NCBI RefSeq assembly: GCF_020544405.1
Contig: NZ_CP065410.1
Span: 2,542,001-2,606,000 of the forward strand
DNA from: Pseudomonas sp. IAC-BECa141
GTDB taxonomy: Bacteria; Pseudomonadota; Gammaproteobacteria; Pseudomonadales; Pseudomonadaceae
Direction: 5' to 3'
DNA: 64,000 nucleotides
Position 1 is the first letter of the stretch, and the number at the start of each line of letters is the position of its first letter. Below are positions 52,273 through 61,243 of this stretch, one piece after another. Under the pieces are notes generated by a model that saw nothing but the letters and a program-made list of their open reading frames with translations, was not told where the DNA came from and made no database searches. A program made the translations under genes and the position numbers.

Positions 52273-53616
52273 TCACATAAGCCAATCAGCCCCGCTGACC
52301 CCGCCCGGATAATTCAGCACAAACTGCACATGCGCCTTCACCCCGGTGGCCAGTGTTGCGTCATCGGCGGTGAAGTAGGGGCTGTGGTTGTTCGGCGCCT
52401 TGCTCATGTCCTGGCCTTCCGGCGTGGCGCCGAGGAACACGAACAACCCCGGCACCCTGCGCGCGTAGTAGGAGAAGTCCTCGCTCGGTGACAGGGAGGC
52501 GGGCAGGCGCTCGACCTTGCCCGGTGCTGCCAGTTCGAGGGCCGGGATCATGGCTTCGGTCAGGGCCGGATCGTTGGTGGTCACGGGCGCATTGTTCACC
52601 AGCAGCAGATTGGCCTGGGTTTCGTAGGCGCTTGCGATGCTGTTCACCAGCGGCGGCATCTTTTTCAGGATCGTGTCGCGGATGTCGGCGTTGTTGGTGC
52701 GAATGGTCCCGGTCATTTCCACGGTCTCGGGAATGATGTTGGCCGCCGAACCGCCGTTGATCGTGCCGACACTGATCACGCCCATGCCCTGCGTGAGATC
52801 GACACGCCGACTGACCAGCGTCTGCAATCCACTGATGATGCCTTGACTGGCGACAATCGGATCGACACCGCTCCAGGGCGCCGAGCCGTGAGTCTGCTGG
52901 CCCTTGACCGTGATGCGGAACGAGTCACTGCTGTTGAGCACGGTCCCGGATTTGTAGAACAGATGCCCGGTCGGATAACCCGCCATCACATGCACCCCGA
53001 ACACCGCTTCGACCTTGGGCGAATCGAGCGCGCCATCGCGGATCATCGCCTGTGCGCCGATCAGGGTGTCGGTCTGGAATTCATCGACATCGGCCGCACC
53101 TTCCTCGGCCGGCTGAAACAGAAACACCACCGTCCCGCGCACCTGATCGCGATGCTCGGCCAGCACTTTCGCGGCGCCCAGCAACATGGCGGTGTGGGTG
53201 TCGTGCCCGCAGGCGTGCATCACCGGCACACTCTTGCCCAGCCGCGTGCTGGTGGCCTGGCTGGCGAACGGCAGGTTCGTCATCTCCTTGACCGGCAAGG
53301 CGTCCATGTCGGCGCGCAACGCCACGACCGGCCCCGGCAATCCACCTTTCAGCACACCCACAACACCCGTCTTGCCGACCCCGGTGCGTACTTCAATGTT
53401 CGACGCCTTCAACCGCTCGGCCACCAGCGCGGCGGTCTTGAACTCAAGATTGCCCAACTCTGGATGCTGATGAATCGTGTGGCGCAGACCGACAACTTCC
53501 TGATTGACCGCGCTCACGGCGCTATCGACCCAGGGCGCCTCGGCGGCATGGCTGGCAGTGGCAACAAACGAAGACAGAACGGCGAGGCACAGCGAGGTTT
53601 TGCAGAAACGGATCAA
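52273..53616 (-). CDS. Exported M20-family amidohydrolase (hippurate hydrolase-like)
   Basis: 447 residues with a signal peptide (KTSLCLAVLSSFVATASHAAEA). The dinuclear metal site is visible: MHACGHDTHTAMLLG holds the bridging Asp and His, FLFQPAEEGAAD the Glu pair and NNHSPYF a C-terminal His. The lid domain carries GQQTHGSAPW. The family cleaves N-acyl amino acids such as hippurate. Start taken as TTG 53616, after an AGAGAGAG purine run and just before the signal peptide; the frame is open far upstream without support. It converges on the bacteriocin pair. Confidence 0.8.
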   Translation of the reverse strand: MIRFCKTSLCLAVLSSFVATASHAAEAPWVDSAVSAVNQEVVGLRHTIHQHPELGNLEFKTAALVAERLKASNIEVRTGVGKTGVVGVLKGGLPGPVVALRADMDALPVKEMTNLPFASQATSTRLGKSVPVMHACGHDTHTAMLLGAAKVLAEHRDQVRGTVVFLFQPAEEGAADVDEFQTDTLIGAQAMIRDGALDSPKVEAVFGVHVMAGYPTGHLFYKSGTVLNSSDSFRITVKGQQTHGSAPWSGVDPIVASQGIISGLQTLVSRRVDLTQGMGVISVGTINGGSAANIIPETVEMTGTIRTNNADIRDTILKKMPPLVNSIASAYETQANLLLVNNAPVTTNDPALTEAMIPALELAAPGKVERLPASLSPSEDFSYYARRVPGLFVFLGATPEGQDMSKAPNNHSPYFTADDATLATGVKAHVQFVLNYPGGVSGADWLM

Positions 53617-53809
53617 GGCGGGACTCTCTCTTATGGTTTTTATTGGCGTCAGAGGGTATGCCGCGATGCAAGGCGGGACAAACGAGTCTGGCCGGTGATC
53701 GCACGGCTTTTGGTTTTTCGCGTTTTTGCCAGAGCGCGGCTTTCTGCGGATTGTTTTCCATCGTCTGATCCGCTTCACTGTGGCTCTTTTGCCTGAGCGG
53801 AAATCAATC

Positions 53810-54973
53810 ATGGAACGATGCGAAGCACTGGTCATCGGCCTCGGCGCCATGGGCACGGCCACGGTGTATCAACTGGCGAAAGCCAGGGTCAACGTGGTCG
53901 GCATCGACCGCCACCATCCGCCGCACACATTCGGCTCCAGCCATGGCGACACCCGCATCACCCGACTGTCCGTGGGCGAGGGCGCGCAATACGTGCCCAT
54001 CGTGCGCAACTCCCACCGCATCTGGCGCGAACTGGAAGCGCTGTCGGGCGAGGCCCTGTTCGAACAGACCGGCCTGCTGGTGCTGACCTCAAGCCCCGAC
54101 TTCGATCCCGCGGACGAAACCGACTTCACCCTGCGCACCATCGCCCTGGCACAGACCTACGGCATCGAACACGAAGTCCTCGACGCCGGCCAGATACGCC
54201 AGCGCTTCCCGCAGTTTGCCCAGGTGCGAGACGACGCCATTGGCTACTTCGAGCCCGAGGGTGGTTTTGTACGGCCCGAACGCTGCATCGACGTACAACT
54301 GAGATTGGCCGAACAACACGGCGCCACGCTGTACAAGGGCGAGACCGTGACCCACATCAGCTCGGACGAACAAGGCGTCACCGTCACCACCGACCAGCGC
54401 ACCGTGCGGGCGAACAAACTGGTGGTCACCGCCGGCAACTGGGCGGGCGGCTTGCTCGGCGCGCCGTTCGACAGACTGCTCAGCGTCTATCGGCAAAAAC
54501 TGTTCTGGTTCGAAACCGAGCCCGACGCAGGACTGGTCGGCAACTCACCCACGTTCATCTTCACTCACGGCCCGGACGACGATTTCTATGGCTTTCCCGC
54601 ATTGCCGGGGGAGGGCAGTTTGAAAGTGGCTACCGCGCAGTATCACAGCACATCCACGCCCGAGACTCTGGACCGCACAGTCTCGGCCGAGGAAGAACGC
54701 GAGATGTACGAGCAACAGGTGCAGGGGCGGATTGCCGGGCTGACGGATCGCGTGGTGAAGTCAGCGGTTTGCGCCTACACCGTCACGCCGGATCGGCATT
54801 TCATCATTGATGAGCATCCACGGTTGCAGCATACGTTGGTGGTATCGGCGTGCTCCGGGCATGGGTTCAAACACTCGGCGGCGCTGGGGGAGGCATTTGC
54901 GCAGTGGTGTTTACGGGGGGAGAGTGAGCTGGATCTTTCGTTGTTTTCGGTGGGGCGGTTTGAGTGGGAGTGA
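53810..54973 (+). CDS. solA: FAD-dependent N-methyltryptophan/sarcosine oxidase-like protein
   Basis: 387 residues. CEALVIGLGAMGTATVYQLAKARVNVVGIDR is the FAD-binding Rossmann start, followed by GSSHGDTRITRLSVGEG, a hallmark of the SolA/monomeric sarcosine oxidase family. The end has CAYTVTPDRHFIIDEHP and SACSGHGFKHSAALGE with the Cys that carries covalent FAD in this family. It demethylates an N-methyl amino acid, releasing formaldehyde and peroxide. ATG 53810 starts the conserved region. It is divergent from the amidohydrolase gene. Confidence 0.83.
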   Translation: MERCEALVIGLGAMGTATVYQLAKARVNVVGIDRHHPPHTFGSSHGDTRITRLSVGEGAQYVPIVRNSHRIWRELEALSGEALFEQTGLLVLTSSPDFDPADETDFTLRTIALAQTYGIEHEVLDAGQIRQRFPQFAQVRDDAIGYFEPEGGFVRPERCIDVQLRLAEQHGATLYKGETVTHISSDEQGVTVTTDQRTVRANKLVVTAGNWAGGLLGAPFDRLLSVYRQKLFWFETEPDAGLVGNSPTFIFTHGPDDDFYGFPALPGEGSLKVATAQYHSTSTPETLDRTVSAEEEREMYEQQVQGRIAGLTDRVVKSAVCAYTVTPDRHFIIDEHPRLQHTLVVSACSGHGFKHSAALGEAFAQWCLRGESELDLSLFSVGRFEWE

Positions 54974-55066
54974 TGGTACTTGCGAGTGACAGCTTTCGGC
55001 TAGAAGCAGACATCTACATTTGGAAAAATGTAGGCTCTACGAATTTCCAGAGAATCAAGGAATGGA

Positions 55067-55534
55067 ATGAGCAACCTACTATCAATTGCAAGCCATAAAT
55101 CGAAGTACAGCATCGGCTTCTATCCAAGCTTTGCCGTTGACGGAGTACCTTTGGAGATTTGGCTGCCTAGGCAAAATCCAGATGCTGAGCTTCACCTTGT
55201 AGCGGCCCATTCAGGTTTATACAGCGATGAAGATACCTGGTTGATATGGGATCGGATTTATTCCACTGCGCCGGGATGGAAGACCTTGGTTCCATTGCTT
55301 GTCTGCTCTGATGACTTGGACCTGACCTGTACCGTTATCGTCGCTGAGCAGTCCGCTGATGAGCATCAAGTCCAGTGGTGCCGATTTGGCTTGTTAAGGG
55401 ATTTGATCACGCTGAAATCCCCTAGTGTTGACTGGTACGACGCGATACCGAGCTTGATTTTTGAAAGGCTCCATTATCAGAGCGTACTGGATGAGTTCCG
55501 CAAACAAGAAAACATCAAAATGGACTGGGATTAG
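55067..55534 (+). CDS. Orphan hypothetical protein, possible immunity-like protein
   Basis: 155 residues with no recognised family, no signal peptide and no membrane helix. It is acidic and rich in Trp, Asp and Leu (EDTWLIWDRIYSTAPGW, VDWYDAIPSLIFERLHYQS), a composition common in immunity proteins and small cytosolic partner proteins. The gene is more AT-rich than the core genes around it and stands beside a 176-bp inverted-repeat element, so it may have been acquired. An orphan immunity gene is one reading, but no toxin gene adjoins it. Confidence 0.5.
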   Translation: MSNLLSIASHKSKYSIGFYPSFAVDGVPLEIWLPRQNPDAELHLVAAHSGLYSDEDTWLIWDRIYSTAPGWKTLVPLLVCSDDLDLTCTVIVAEQSADEHQVQWCRFGLLRDLITLKSPSVDWYDAIPSLIFERLHYQSVLDEFRKQENIKMDWD

Positions 55535-56053
55535 CTCCATCAGCTGTCTACCTGCGATTAAACCGTTCGTTACGACAGCCTCAGGATAAAAGAAGAGACG
55601 TGCGAGCGACTGCTATCGACTTATTCTGTTGAAAAGGTCGGCCATGGTTTCCTCGGCAGAAAAGTAAGCGCATGAGATTGAAATCTTTGCTTTGGGCAGA
55701 GGCGTCCGGATTACGATTTCACGTAAGAGCGTGCAAAAAAGGCGTTTTCACCGATCAAGGATGAGACCGTTTCGGCAAAGCGACTTTTTCAACAGAATCG
55801 GCTAAGAGCTAGCCCTCGCAAAAGGCAGCAACCGGCCAAAAGCGGACATTCGACTGATTAGAATGAAGTGCTTAAAGCTGCACGACGAAGTTGGTCAGGG
55901 GAAGATGGTAAAGGCCTAATACTCGCCCGAACGACTGACGCCACCCGATCTAACCGGAACATCCGGGCCGGTTGCTCGAGCCGAGTCCGCTTGTGCACTT
56001 GACTCCTTGGTTCGCCTCCAGCCATTTCGTATGATGAGCAACCTTAGTTTGGG
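55535..56053. other. Gene-poor stretch with an inverted-repeat element
   Basis: About 520 bases with no supported gene. It contains the 176-bp inverted-repeat element at 55623-55798. The remainder, including 55800-56050, shows no long open frame with a ribosome site. The LysR promoter should lie in the last 100 bases. Confidence 0.5.
55623..55798. mobile_element. MITE-like element or insertion-sequence remnant
   Basis: ATTCTGTTGAAAAGGTCG at 55623-55640 and CGACTTTTTCAACAGAAT at 55781-55798 are inverted copies with one mismatch. The 140 bases between them code for nothing. The CTGTTGAAAAAGTCG end is a sequence I associate with transposase-free repeats between genes in pseudomonads, derived from an insertion sequence, but the parent element cannot be named from here. 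Confidence 0.6.
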
Positions 56054-57061
56054 GTGCTTGGCGTGAAACCAACATCAAAAAAAGCTTCAATCCATCCGCC
56101 CTTACCAACCGGCGTCACCCAGAGTTTAAGCGAGGCTGTAAGTCGGCTTTCTTGGGACGATTTGCGAATCATCAAAACGCTAAGCGAATGCGGCAACAGA
56201 GCCACGACTGCAAAAAGCTTGGGAATCAATGTATCCACCGTATCGCGTCGTGTGGCTCAAGTGGAAAAGACACTTGGGGTCGTTTTATTTGACCACCGCC
56301 GTTCTGGGTACATGCTGACGCCCGAGGGCATTGAGTTAAGGGCGCTCGCCGAACGCGTCGAGCTTGATATCGTCAGCGTTACACGTCGGATTTCTCGCGC
56401 AGGTCAAGGGCCACAGGGAAAGCTTCGGATCACTACCAGCGACTCCCTGCTTCTGTATTTCCTCACGCCGATCATCGCCGACTTCAAAGCGCTTAATGAA
56501 GGCATTGCCATCGAGGTTCTGGTTGGCAACGAGACGTTAAGTCTCGCTCGCGATGAATCTGACGTGGCGGTGAGAGCGACGAAAAAACCTGCCGAAAGTC
56601 TCGTCGGGCGCAAGCTCGCTTCGATCGCATGGGCGCCTTATGGCAGCATAAAACAAGCGGCTGCTATCCCGTTCGCAGAAGGCCAACCGTGGGTGTCCTA
56701 TTCCGCAGGATTATGTGGACTGAAGGCTAAGAGCTACGTCGAGAACAGAGTCAGCGCCGACTGTATTTCTTATCGTACCGACTCAGTCGCGGCGGCGAGC
56801 GTCGCCATTGCGGCAGGCCTTGGTTATGGGTTTCTTCCGTGCATGCTGGGAGACATTACGCCTGGGTTAAGACGCGTCGGGCCTGTTGTGCGCGAACTAC
56901 AGGATGAGCTCTGGCTGCTTACGCATCAGGACATTCGAAAGTCATGGAGAGTAAAAGCATTCATGACTTTTTGTGCAGCAGCCGTAGCGCATCAAAAGCC
57001 TTTGATCGAAGGGCAGCTGGATCTCCCGGTTGCGCAGGGCGAAACCGGGAGCGTCTCTTAG
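56054..57061 (+). CDS. LysR-family transcriptional regulator
   Basis: 335 residues. After a 30-residue variable start comes the HTH: DLRIIKTLSECGNRATTAKSLGINVSTVSRRVAQVEKTLGVVLFDHRRSGYMLTPEG, clearly LysR-type, then an effector-binding domain (LRITTSDSLLLYFLTPIIADF). The start is unsure: GTG 56054 or GTG 56063, both without a strong ribosome site. Its stop overlaps the stop of the convergent RidA-type gene by four bases. Codon use looks less GC-rich than the core genes, in line with an acquired islet. Confidence 0.82.
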   Translation: MLGVKPTSKKASIHPPLPTGVTQSLSEAVSRLSWDDLRIIKTLSECGNRATTAKSLGINVSTVSRRVAQVEKTLGVVLFDHRRSGYMLTPEGIELRALAERVELDIVSVTRRISRAGQGPQGKLRITTSDSLLLYFLTPIIADFKALNEGIAIEVLVGNETLSLARDESDVAVRATKKPAESLVGRKLASIAWAPYGSIKQAAAIPFAEGQPWVSYSAGLCGLKAKSYVENRVSADCISYRTDSVAAASVAIAAGLGYGFLPCMLGDITPGLRRVGPVVRELQDELWLLTHQDIRKSWRVKAFMTFCAAAVAHQKPLIEGQLDLPVAQGETGSVS

Positions 57062-57519
57062 TCGGCGCTAGATCCGATGACAGCCTTGCAGACAATTTCA
57101 ATCAGCTGTGAACGTTGAGCCAACCTGGATACACCGATTATATTGCTCGCGCACTGGGGCCGCTCAGTGCGATATGCGGCTTTGCGCACATCACCTACCA
57201 CGGCGAAGGCCGCGTCCATATCCAATACGTAGAGCGTTTCTTCGACGACATCATTAAGGGTCGCTCCATAGAGCGCGAGCAACTTGGCGATGTTGTCGTA
57301 AGAGGCGCGCATCTGCTCTCCTATCGACGAGAAATCGCTGGGCTTCCCCTCGCTATTCAAAGGCGCGGGAGCAACCAGGTTACCCTCCTCATCGTGGTTG
57401 AACTGACCCGAGATATAGATCTCGTTTCCAACTTTTCTGGCCTGGGGATAGCCGTAGCCCTCCTCCCATGAGACTCCCCAGTAAGCGGTGTTTTTGCCGT
57501 GCGGTTGTGAAGCAGCCAT
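57058..57519 (-). CDS. RidA-family (YjgF/YER057c) protein
   Basis: 153 residues. NEIYISGQFNHDEEGNLV, EQMRASYDNIAKLLALYGATLNDVVEETLYVLD and RPQCASNIIGVSRLAQRSQLIEIVCKAVI are the ordered RidA blocks; the Arg that binds the substrate carboxylate in true RidA is not in the usual RT(Q)TSTVI context, so this is a divergent subgroup rather than housekeeping RidA. Members hydrolyse enamine/imine intermediates of amino acid catabolism. AAGGAG precedes ATG 57519. It is divergent from an AraC gene with tandem palindromes between them. Confidence 0.78.
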   Translation of the reverse strand: MAASQPHGKNTAYWGVSWEEGYGYPQARKVGNEIYISGQFNHDEEGNLVAPAPLNSEGKPSDFSSIGEQMRASYDNIAKLLALYGATLNDVVEETLYVLDMDAAFAVVGDVRKAAYRTERPQCASNIIGVSRLAQRSQLIEIVCKAVIGSSAD

Positions 57520-57606
57520 TGCTTTCTCCTTGAAGATGACGAGTCGAATGATGTCGATTCGAGTTGTCGGGAGGCAAAGGCTAGCACCGGAAACACTATT
57601 GAAAAT

Positions 57607-57642
57607 GCGCATTTTTGCGCCTCCAGCAGCGCAAAAATGCGC
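57607..57642. promoter_or_regulatory. Two tandem palindromes GCGCA-N4-TGCGC in a divergent promoter
   Basis: GCGCATTTTTGCGC at 57607-57620 and GCGCAAAAATGCGC at 57629-57642. Each is itself an interrupted palindrome, and the two are inverted copies of each other. Their centres are 22 bases apart, two helical turns. They lie between the divergent RidA-type and AraC-type genes and are a good candidate double operator; as one 14-bp stem they could also form a hairpin. Confidence 0.65.
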
Positions 57643-57733
57643 CCCTATTACGACACGCATTCCGTTAAATTTTTTCCATCGACTGACCGCTGGATTGAGC
57701 TTATCAACCGGCTACTGGGAAAAAGGAATCAGG

Positions 57734-58126
57734 ATGAAAAACGAAACATGCGCGTCCTCACTTAATGATTTGACTAAACAGACTGGGCAATTGAAACCTT
57801 GGCAGATTCAACGCGCGGAGCAGTTAATGCTCGATAACCTGGACTCAGATATTTCAGTAGCAGCTATCGCACAGGCCTGTGCGCTATCGCGCAGCCATTT
57901 CACCCGTCAGTTTAAAAGAAGCACTCTCGTCTCACCCAAAGAATGGATGCGAGAGCAGCGGATTCTGAGGGGCAAGCAGTTACTTCAGACGTCGAGATTG
58001 CTAATTGCGGACATTGCACTGGAGTGTGGCTTCTCTGACCAGTCTCACTTCTGTCGCACATTCGTGCGAACCGAAGGTGTAACTCCGCGGGCTTGGAAAC
58101 AGAACAATCAATCGCCTGCGCTGTGA
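57734..58126 (+). CDS. Small AraC-family regulator (DNA-binding domain only)
   Basis: 130 residues, essentially only the two AraC helix-turn-helix motifs: ISVAAIAQACALSRSHFTRQFKR and IADIALECGFSDQSHFCRTFVRTEGVTPRAW. There is no N-terminal sensing domain, so activity may depend on expression level or redox rather than a ligand. AAGGAA lies ahead of ATG 57734. It is divergent from the RidA-type gene, and the palindromes between them are a plausible binding site. Confidence 0.85.
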   Translation: MKNETCASSLNDLTKQTGQLKPWQIQRAEQLMLDNLDSDISVAAIAQACALSRSHFTRQFKRSTLVSPKEWMREQRILRGKQLLQTSRLLIADIALECGFSDQSHFCRTFVRTEGVTPRAWKQNNQSPAL

Positions 58127-58363
58127 TTTGATGAGCTGGATAGCGGAGTTAAGACTTACCTGGAGGTTTAACCCTAGGATGCGACGCATGTGAATTGCGC
58201 CTCGGCCGCATTACGGTAAACAACACGATCATCGCGCGCTAATGGCCGTTAACGGTCGAGTGCGAACGTCTGCTTGGCCGATAGCTGCCATTTATTGCGG
58301 CAGCTTCGGCTGACATCGTTTTCTCAAGCCCTCTGCTACTCAGTCATGACAGAGGGTTGGCTT

Positions 58364-58726
58364 TCAGGTCTTCACCTCAACATGATCCAACGCCTGATTC
58401 ACCGCCAACTCACTCAACATCACCAACTGCGCAATCCCGATCGCAGTCTTGCGATGGGCTGGCTCCAGTGTGGCAGCGAAGTTGTTGAGCATTTCGCTGG
58501 CCGAGCCCAGTGATTCACTGGCGTTGGCTAAGAGAGATTCAGTGTTGTAGGCCGGGTTGGCCAGGTACATCGGGTCATGCCTGGTGTGGCTACCCATGAT
58601 CCGTTGCTGCGGGGTGAGGTAGTGATCGAGCGCGCGTTCTGCCGCTTCGTTGAGAGTTCGAGAATCGGGAAATTTATAGGGCGATACCGGATCGGTTTCC
58701 GGTGGGTTCGGTGTGGGTTTGAACAT
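58364..58726 (-). CDS. DUF6124-type Pseudomonas hypothetical protein
   Basis: 120 residues. MFKPTPNPPETDPVSPY, then the middle helix ESLLANASESLGSASEMLNNFA and the last helix KTAIGIAQLVMLSELAVNQALDH fit the short Pseudomonas family that I know as DUF6124. No function is known. It is soluble and helical. TGGAG precedes ATG 58726; the longer frame upstream is not supported. A long leader lies upstream. Confidence 0.65.
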   Translation of the reverse strand: MFKPTPNPPETDPVSPYKFPDSRTLNEAAERALDHYLTPQQRIMGSHTRHDPMYLANPAYNTESLLANASESLGSASEMLNNFAATLEPAHRKTAIGIAQLVMLSELAVNQALDHVEVKT

Positions 58727-59273
58727 AGATGTAACTCCAGGGTGAGAAAGTGGAGCCATCAGCCTCGCTACCAAACGAGGGTGGTGGCCATACGGAGGTT
58801 GGTAGACCGGTCACCTGGATACCCGGCGCGTCCGAAGACGCCCTACGCATGGCCACCATAAAACAGAGGACGAAAGAGTCCCTGCAATCTGGTGTTGCGA
58901 TGCGACAGGTAATCCGGGCTACCAAACCCGATCACTGTTTTTCAGTGACCCGGAAACGATAAAACCCGCACCCCAGACGCACAAGCCGGCGGATTCTGGC
59001 GTAGTCGTAGGCAATGACGCAAGACGCTGTAGCCGTGGGGAAGTAATGCCGGGCGTTTCTAAACACCCTTCGGAAAACGCTTAAACACGCCGCCCTCGCC
59101 ATGTCGAAATCAGACGCTCCATGCAGGTCCTGAATAATCCGATCACATCGATTTCAATTTTCCTGTCCGCACCATTCGTTCTTGGCACCTACCGACGCGC
59201 GTCACTTTTTAAGCTTGATGAAACGTTTCAGCAGGTTTATAAAAACGGCACAACTCCAAGAAAGGCTGCTCCC
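58727..59273. other. Long intergenic region ahead of DUF6124-type and epimerase-like genes
   Basis: About 550 bases without a gene I can support, between divergent genes. The minus-strand part 58727-58925 stays open in one frame but has no convincing ribosome site; I read it as the untranslated leader of the DUF6124-type gene. A small stem, TCACTG and CAGTGA around TTTTT, lies near 58930-58950. Both promoters should be in this region. Confidence 0.4.
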
Positions 59274-60488
59274 ATGACCCCGCTCAAACTCGTTGTTGCC
59301 CTCAGCGCACTGTCCGCTGCTTCCCACGCCATGGCCTGGGATTACGTTCTGCTCGACACCGACAAAGCCGCTCAGAACTGGCAGATCACCAGCCAGCAAC
59401 TCGGCGTGAAAACCGGCAAACCTTTCAGCGTCAGCCTGCGCACCTTGCATGGTGGTCGGCAGGAGGGCGTCAGCATTGTCGACATTGATAACGGCACGAT
59501 GAAGCTCTCGGTGGTGCCGACGCGGGGCATGAACGTCTTGCAGGCTTCGGTCGGCAATGTACGCATGGGCTGGGATTCGCCGGTCAAGGAAGTGGTCAAT
59601 CCGTCCTTCATCGAACTCAATGGCCGCGGCGGTCTGGGCTGGCTGGAGGGTTTCAATGAGTTGGTGACCCGCTGCGGGTACGAATGGGTCGGTCACCCCG
59701 GCGTCGACAACGGCGAACTGCTGACCCTGCACGGCCGGGCCGCCAACATTCCTGCGAACAAAGTCACTCTGCACATCGATGAAACGCCACCGTACGCCAT
59801 CACCCTGCGCGGTGAACTGAAAGAGCAGGCGTTCAAGAAAGTCGACTTCTCCGTCGCTACCGAACTGGTCACCGAACCCGGCAGCGTCGTGTTCGCCCTC
59901 AACGACACGCTGACCAACAACGGCGACTATCCGAAGGAGTACCAGGCGCTGTACCACAGCAACTTCAGCACCCCGTTCCTGGAGCAGGGCGCTCGTTTCG
60001 CCGCGCCGGTGAAACAGGTGTCGCCGTTCAACGACAAAGCCAAGGGCGATTTGGCTGAATGGCAAACCTACCGCGCACCGACCAAGGACTACGACGAAAC
60101 GGTTTACAACGTGGTGCCGTATGCCGATGCCAAGGGCGATACGTTGACCGTGTTGCATAACAAGGCTGGCAGTCTGGGCGTTTCGGTTGGCTTCAATACG
60201 CAGACATTGCCGGTGTTTTCCCTGTGGAAGAACACCGATACCCAAGGTCAGGGTTATGTCACCGGTCTGGAGCCGGGGACGAGTTTTTCCTACAACCGTC
60301 GTTATCAGCGGCCACTGAACCTGGTGCCCACAATCGGGCCGAAGGAACACAAAGAGTTCCGCATCAGCTACAGCTTGTTGGCGGATAAGGCAGCGGTGGA
60401 TAAGGCCTTGAAGCAGGTGAGCGAGATTCAGGGCGGGCGGGAGACTGAGGTGCGGCAGGCACCGTTGGTGGATCTGAGCAAGGGGTGA
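59274..60488 (+). CDS. Exported aldose epimerase-like protein (DUF4432 type)
   Basis: 404 residues with a signal peptide ending SHAMA at about residue 21. The body has the galactose-mutarotase-like pattern of the DUF4432 family: MKLSVVPTRGMNVLQASVG, ELNGRGGLGWLEGFNELVTRCG and YHSNFSTPFLEQGARF, with likely sugar-binding His and Glu residues. Family members are epimerase-fold proteins whose substrates are mostly unknown; an exported one probably acts on a periplasmic sugar. ATG 59274 follows AAGAAAGG. It stands alone. Confidence 0.75.
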   Translation: MTPLKLVVALSALSAASHAMAWDYVLLDTDKAAQNWQITSQQLGVKTGKPFSVSLRTLHGGRQEGVSIVDIDNGTMKLSVVPTRGMNVLQASVGNVRMGWDSPVKEVVNPSFIELNGRGGLGWLEGFNELVTRCGYEWVGHPGVDNGELLTLHGRAANIPANKVTLHIDETPPYAITLRGELKEQAFKKVDFSVATELVTEPGSVVFALNDTLTNNGDYPKEYQALYHSNFSTPFLEQGARFAAPVKQVSPFNDKAKGDLAEWQTYRAPTKDYDETVYNVVPYADAKGDTLTVLHNKAGSLGVSVGFNTQTLPVFSLWKNTDTQGQGYVTGLEPGTSFSYNRRYQRPLNLVPTIGPKEHKEFRISYSLLADKAAVDKALKQVSEIQGGRETEVRQAPLVDLSKG

Positions 60489-60501
60489 AGCCGGCGGTCG
60501 T

Positions 60502-60963
60502 TCAACTGTTCAGCGACATCGGCTTGTCGCCACCCGGAGGCAAGCCGAACACCTTGCGTATCCTGTTGAGAAATGCCCCGTAGGGTCGCCCCAGCGCCAG
60601 CATCATCAAGGCCGCACCGAGCGTGCCGCGCACCAGCTCACCCCCCGATGCACCACTGGAGGCAATGATCGCTGCATAGAGGGGGACCTGGAAACTGACG
60701 AGGGCGAAGCTGTCCCACAGCAGTCTGGAAACTCGACGCGGGCTGGCTCGCTTCATCACCCAGTCCCGCCACAGACCGTAAGGTCTTGCGACGGGCACCA
60801 TCAATACGGCGCCTACAAGGCGCGCATGAAGAACCTGATCCCACGTCATGCCGGCAATGAATCGTTCATTGATGATGCCGGTGGTTGTGAAAAACAGGAT
60901 CAGCGCCGTTGTGTCTGCGATGAATGCAGTACGGCGCATTGACTGTTGCGGGCGTTGAAGCAA
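60502..60963 (-). CDS. alaE: AlaE-family L-alanine exporter
   Basis: 153 residues, close to the 149 of E. coli AlaE, with four hydrophobic segments. FIADTTALILFFTTTGIINERFIAGMTWDQVLHARLVG and ARPYGLWRDWVM match the family start and its RPYG/WPYG motif, which recurs as GRPYGAF near the end. It exports L-alanine across the inner membrane. The start is TTG 60963, with AGGAG seven bases upstream; an internal ATG at 60939 has no such site. It converges on the epimerase-like gene. Confidence 0.85.
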   Translation of the reverse strand: MLQRPQQSMRRTAFIADTTALILFFTTTGIINERFIAGMTWDQVLHARLVGAVLMVPVARPYGLWRDWVMKRASPRRVSRLLWDSFALVSFQVPLYAAIIASSGASGGELVRGTLGAALMMLALGRPYGAFLNRIRKVFGLPPGGDKPMSLNS

Positions 60964-60983
60964 ATCACATCTCCTGTCCTGGT

Positions 60984-61243
60984 TCAGGTAGGTGCCAGCG
61001 CATCCTCCAGATGTGACAGCGGCTGCACCGCCAGGTGCGGAAATTCGCCGAAGAACTCGATCAACAGCTCGGTGAGCACGCGTATTTTCCGGGCGGGATG
61101 CGGCCCCGGCGGGCGGAGGTAGGCACCTGCTGGCGGTGGGGGATGGTTTGTCATGATCTGCAACAGTGCTCCCGTTGCCAGGTGCTCATGGGTGAGGCAG
61201 TCAGGCAGGTAGGCGACGCCCAGGCCAGCAACTGCGGCAGCGG
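60984..61243 (-). pseudogene. C-terminal remnant of a LysR-family regulator
   Basis: The minus strand is open for about 85 codons ending in TGA at 60984-60986. It reads AVAGLGVAYLPDCLTHEHLATGALLQIM and later KIRVLTELLIEFF, the usual last part of a LysR effector domain. The DNA-binding domain and most of the effector domain are absent: at about 61243 the match ends and plus-strand transporter sequence begins. Confidence 0.7.
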
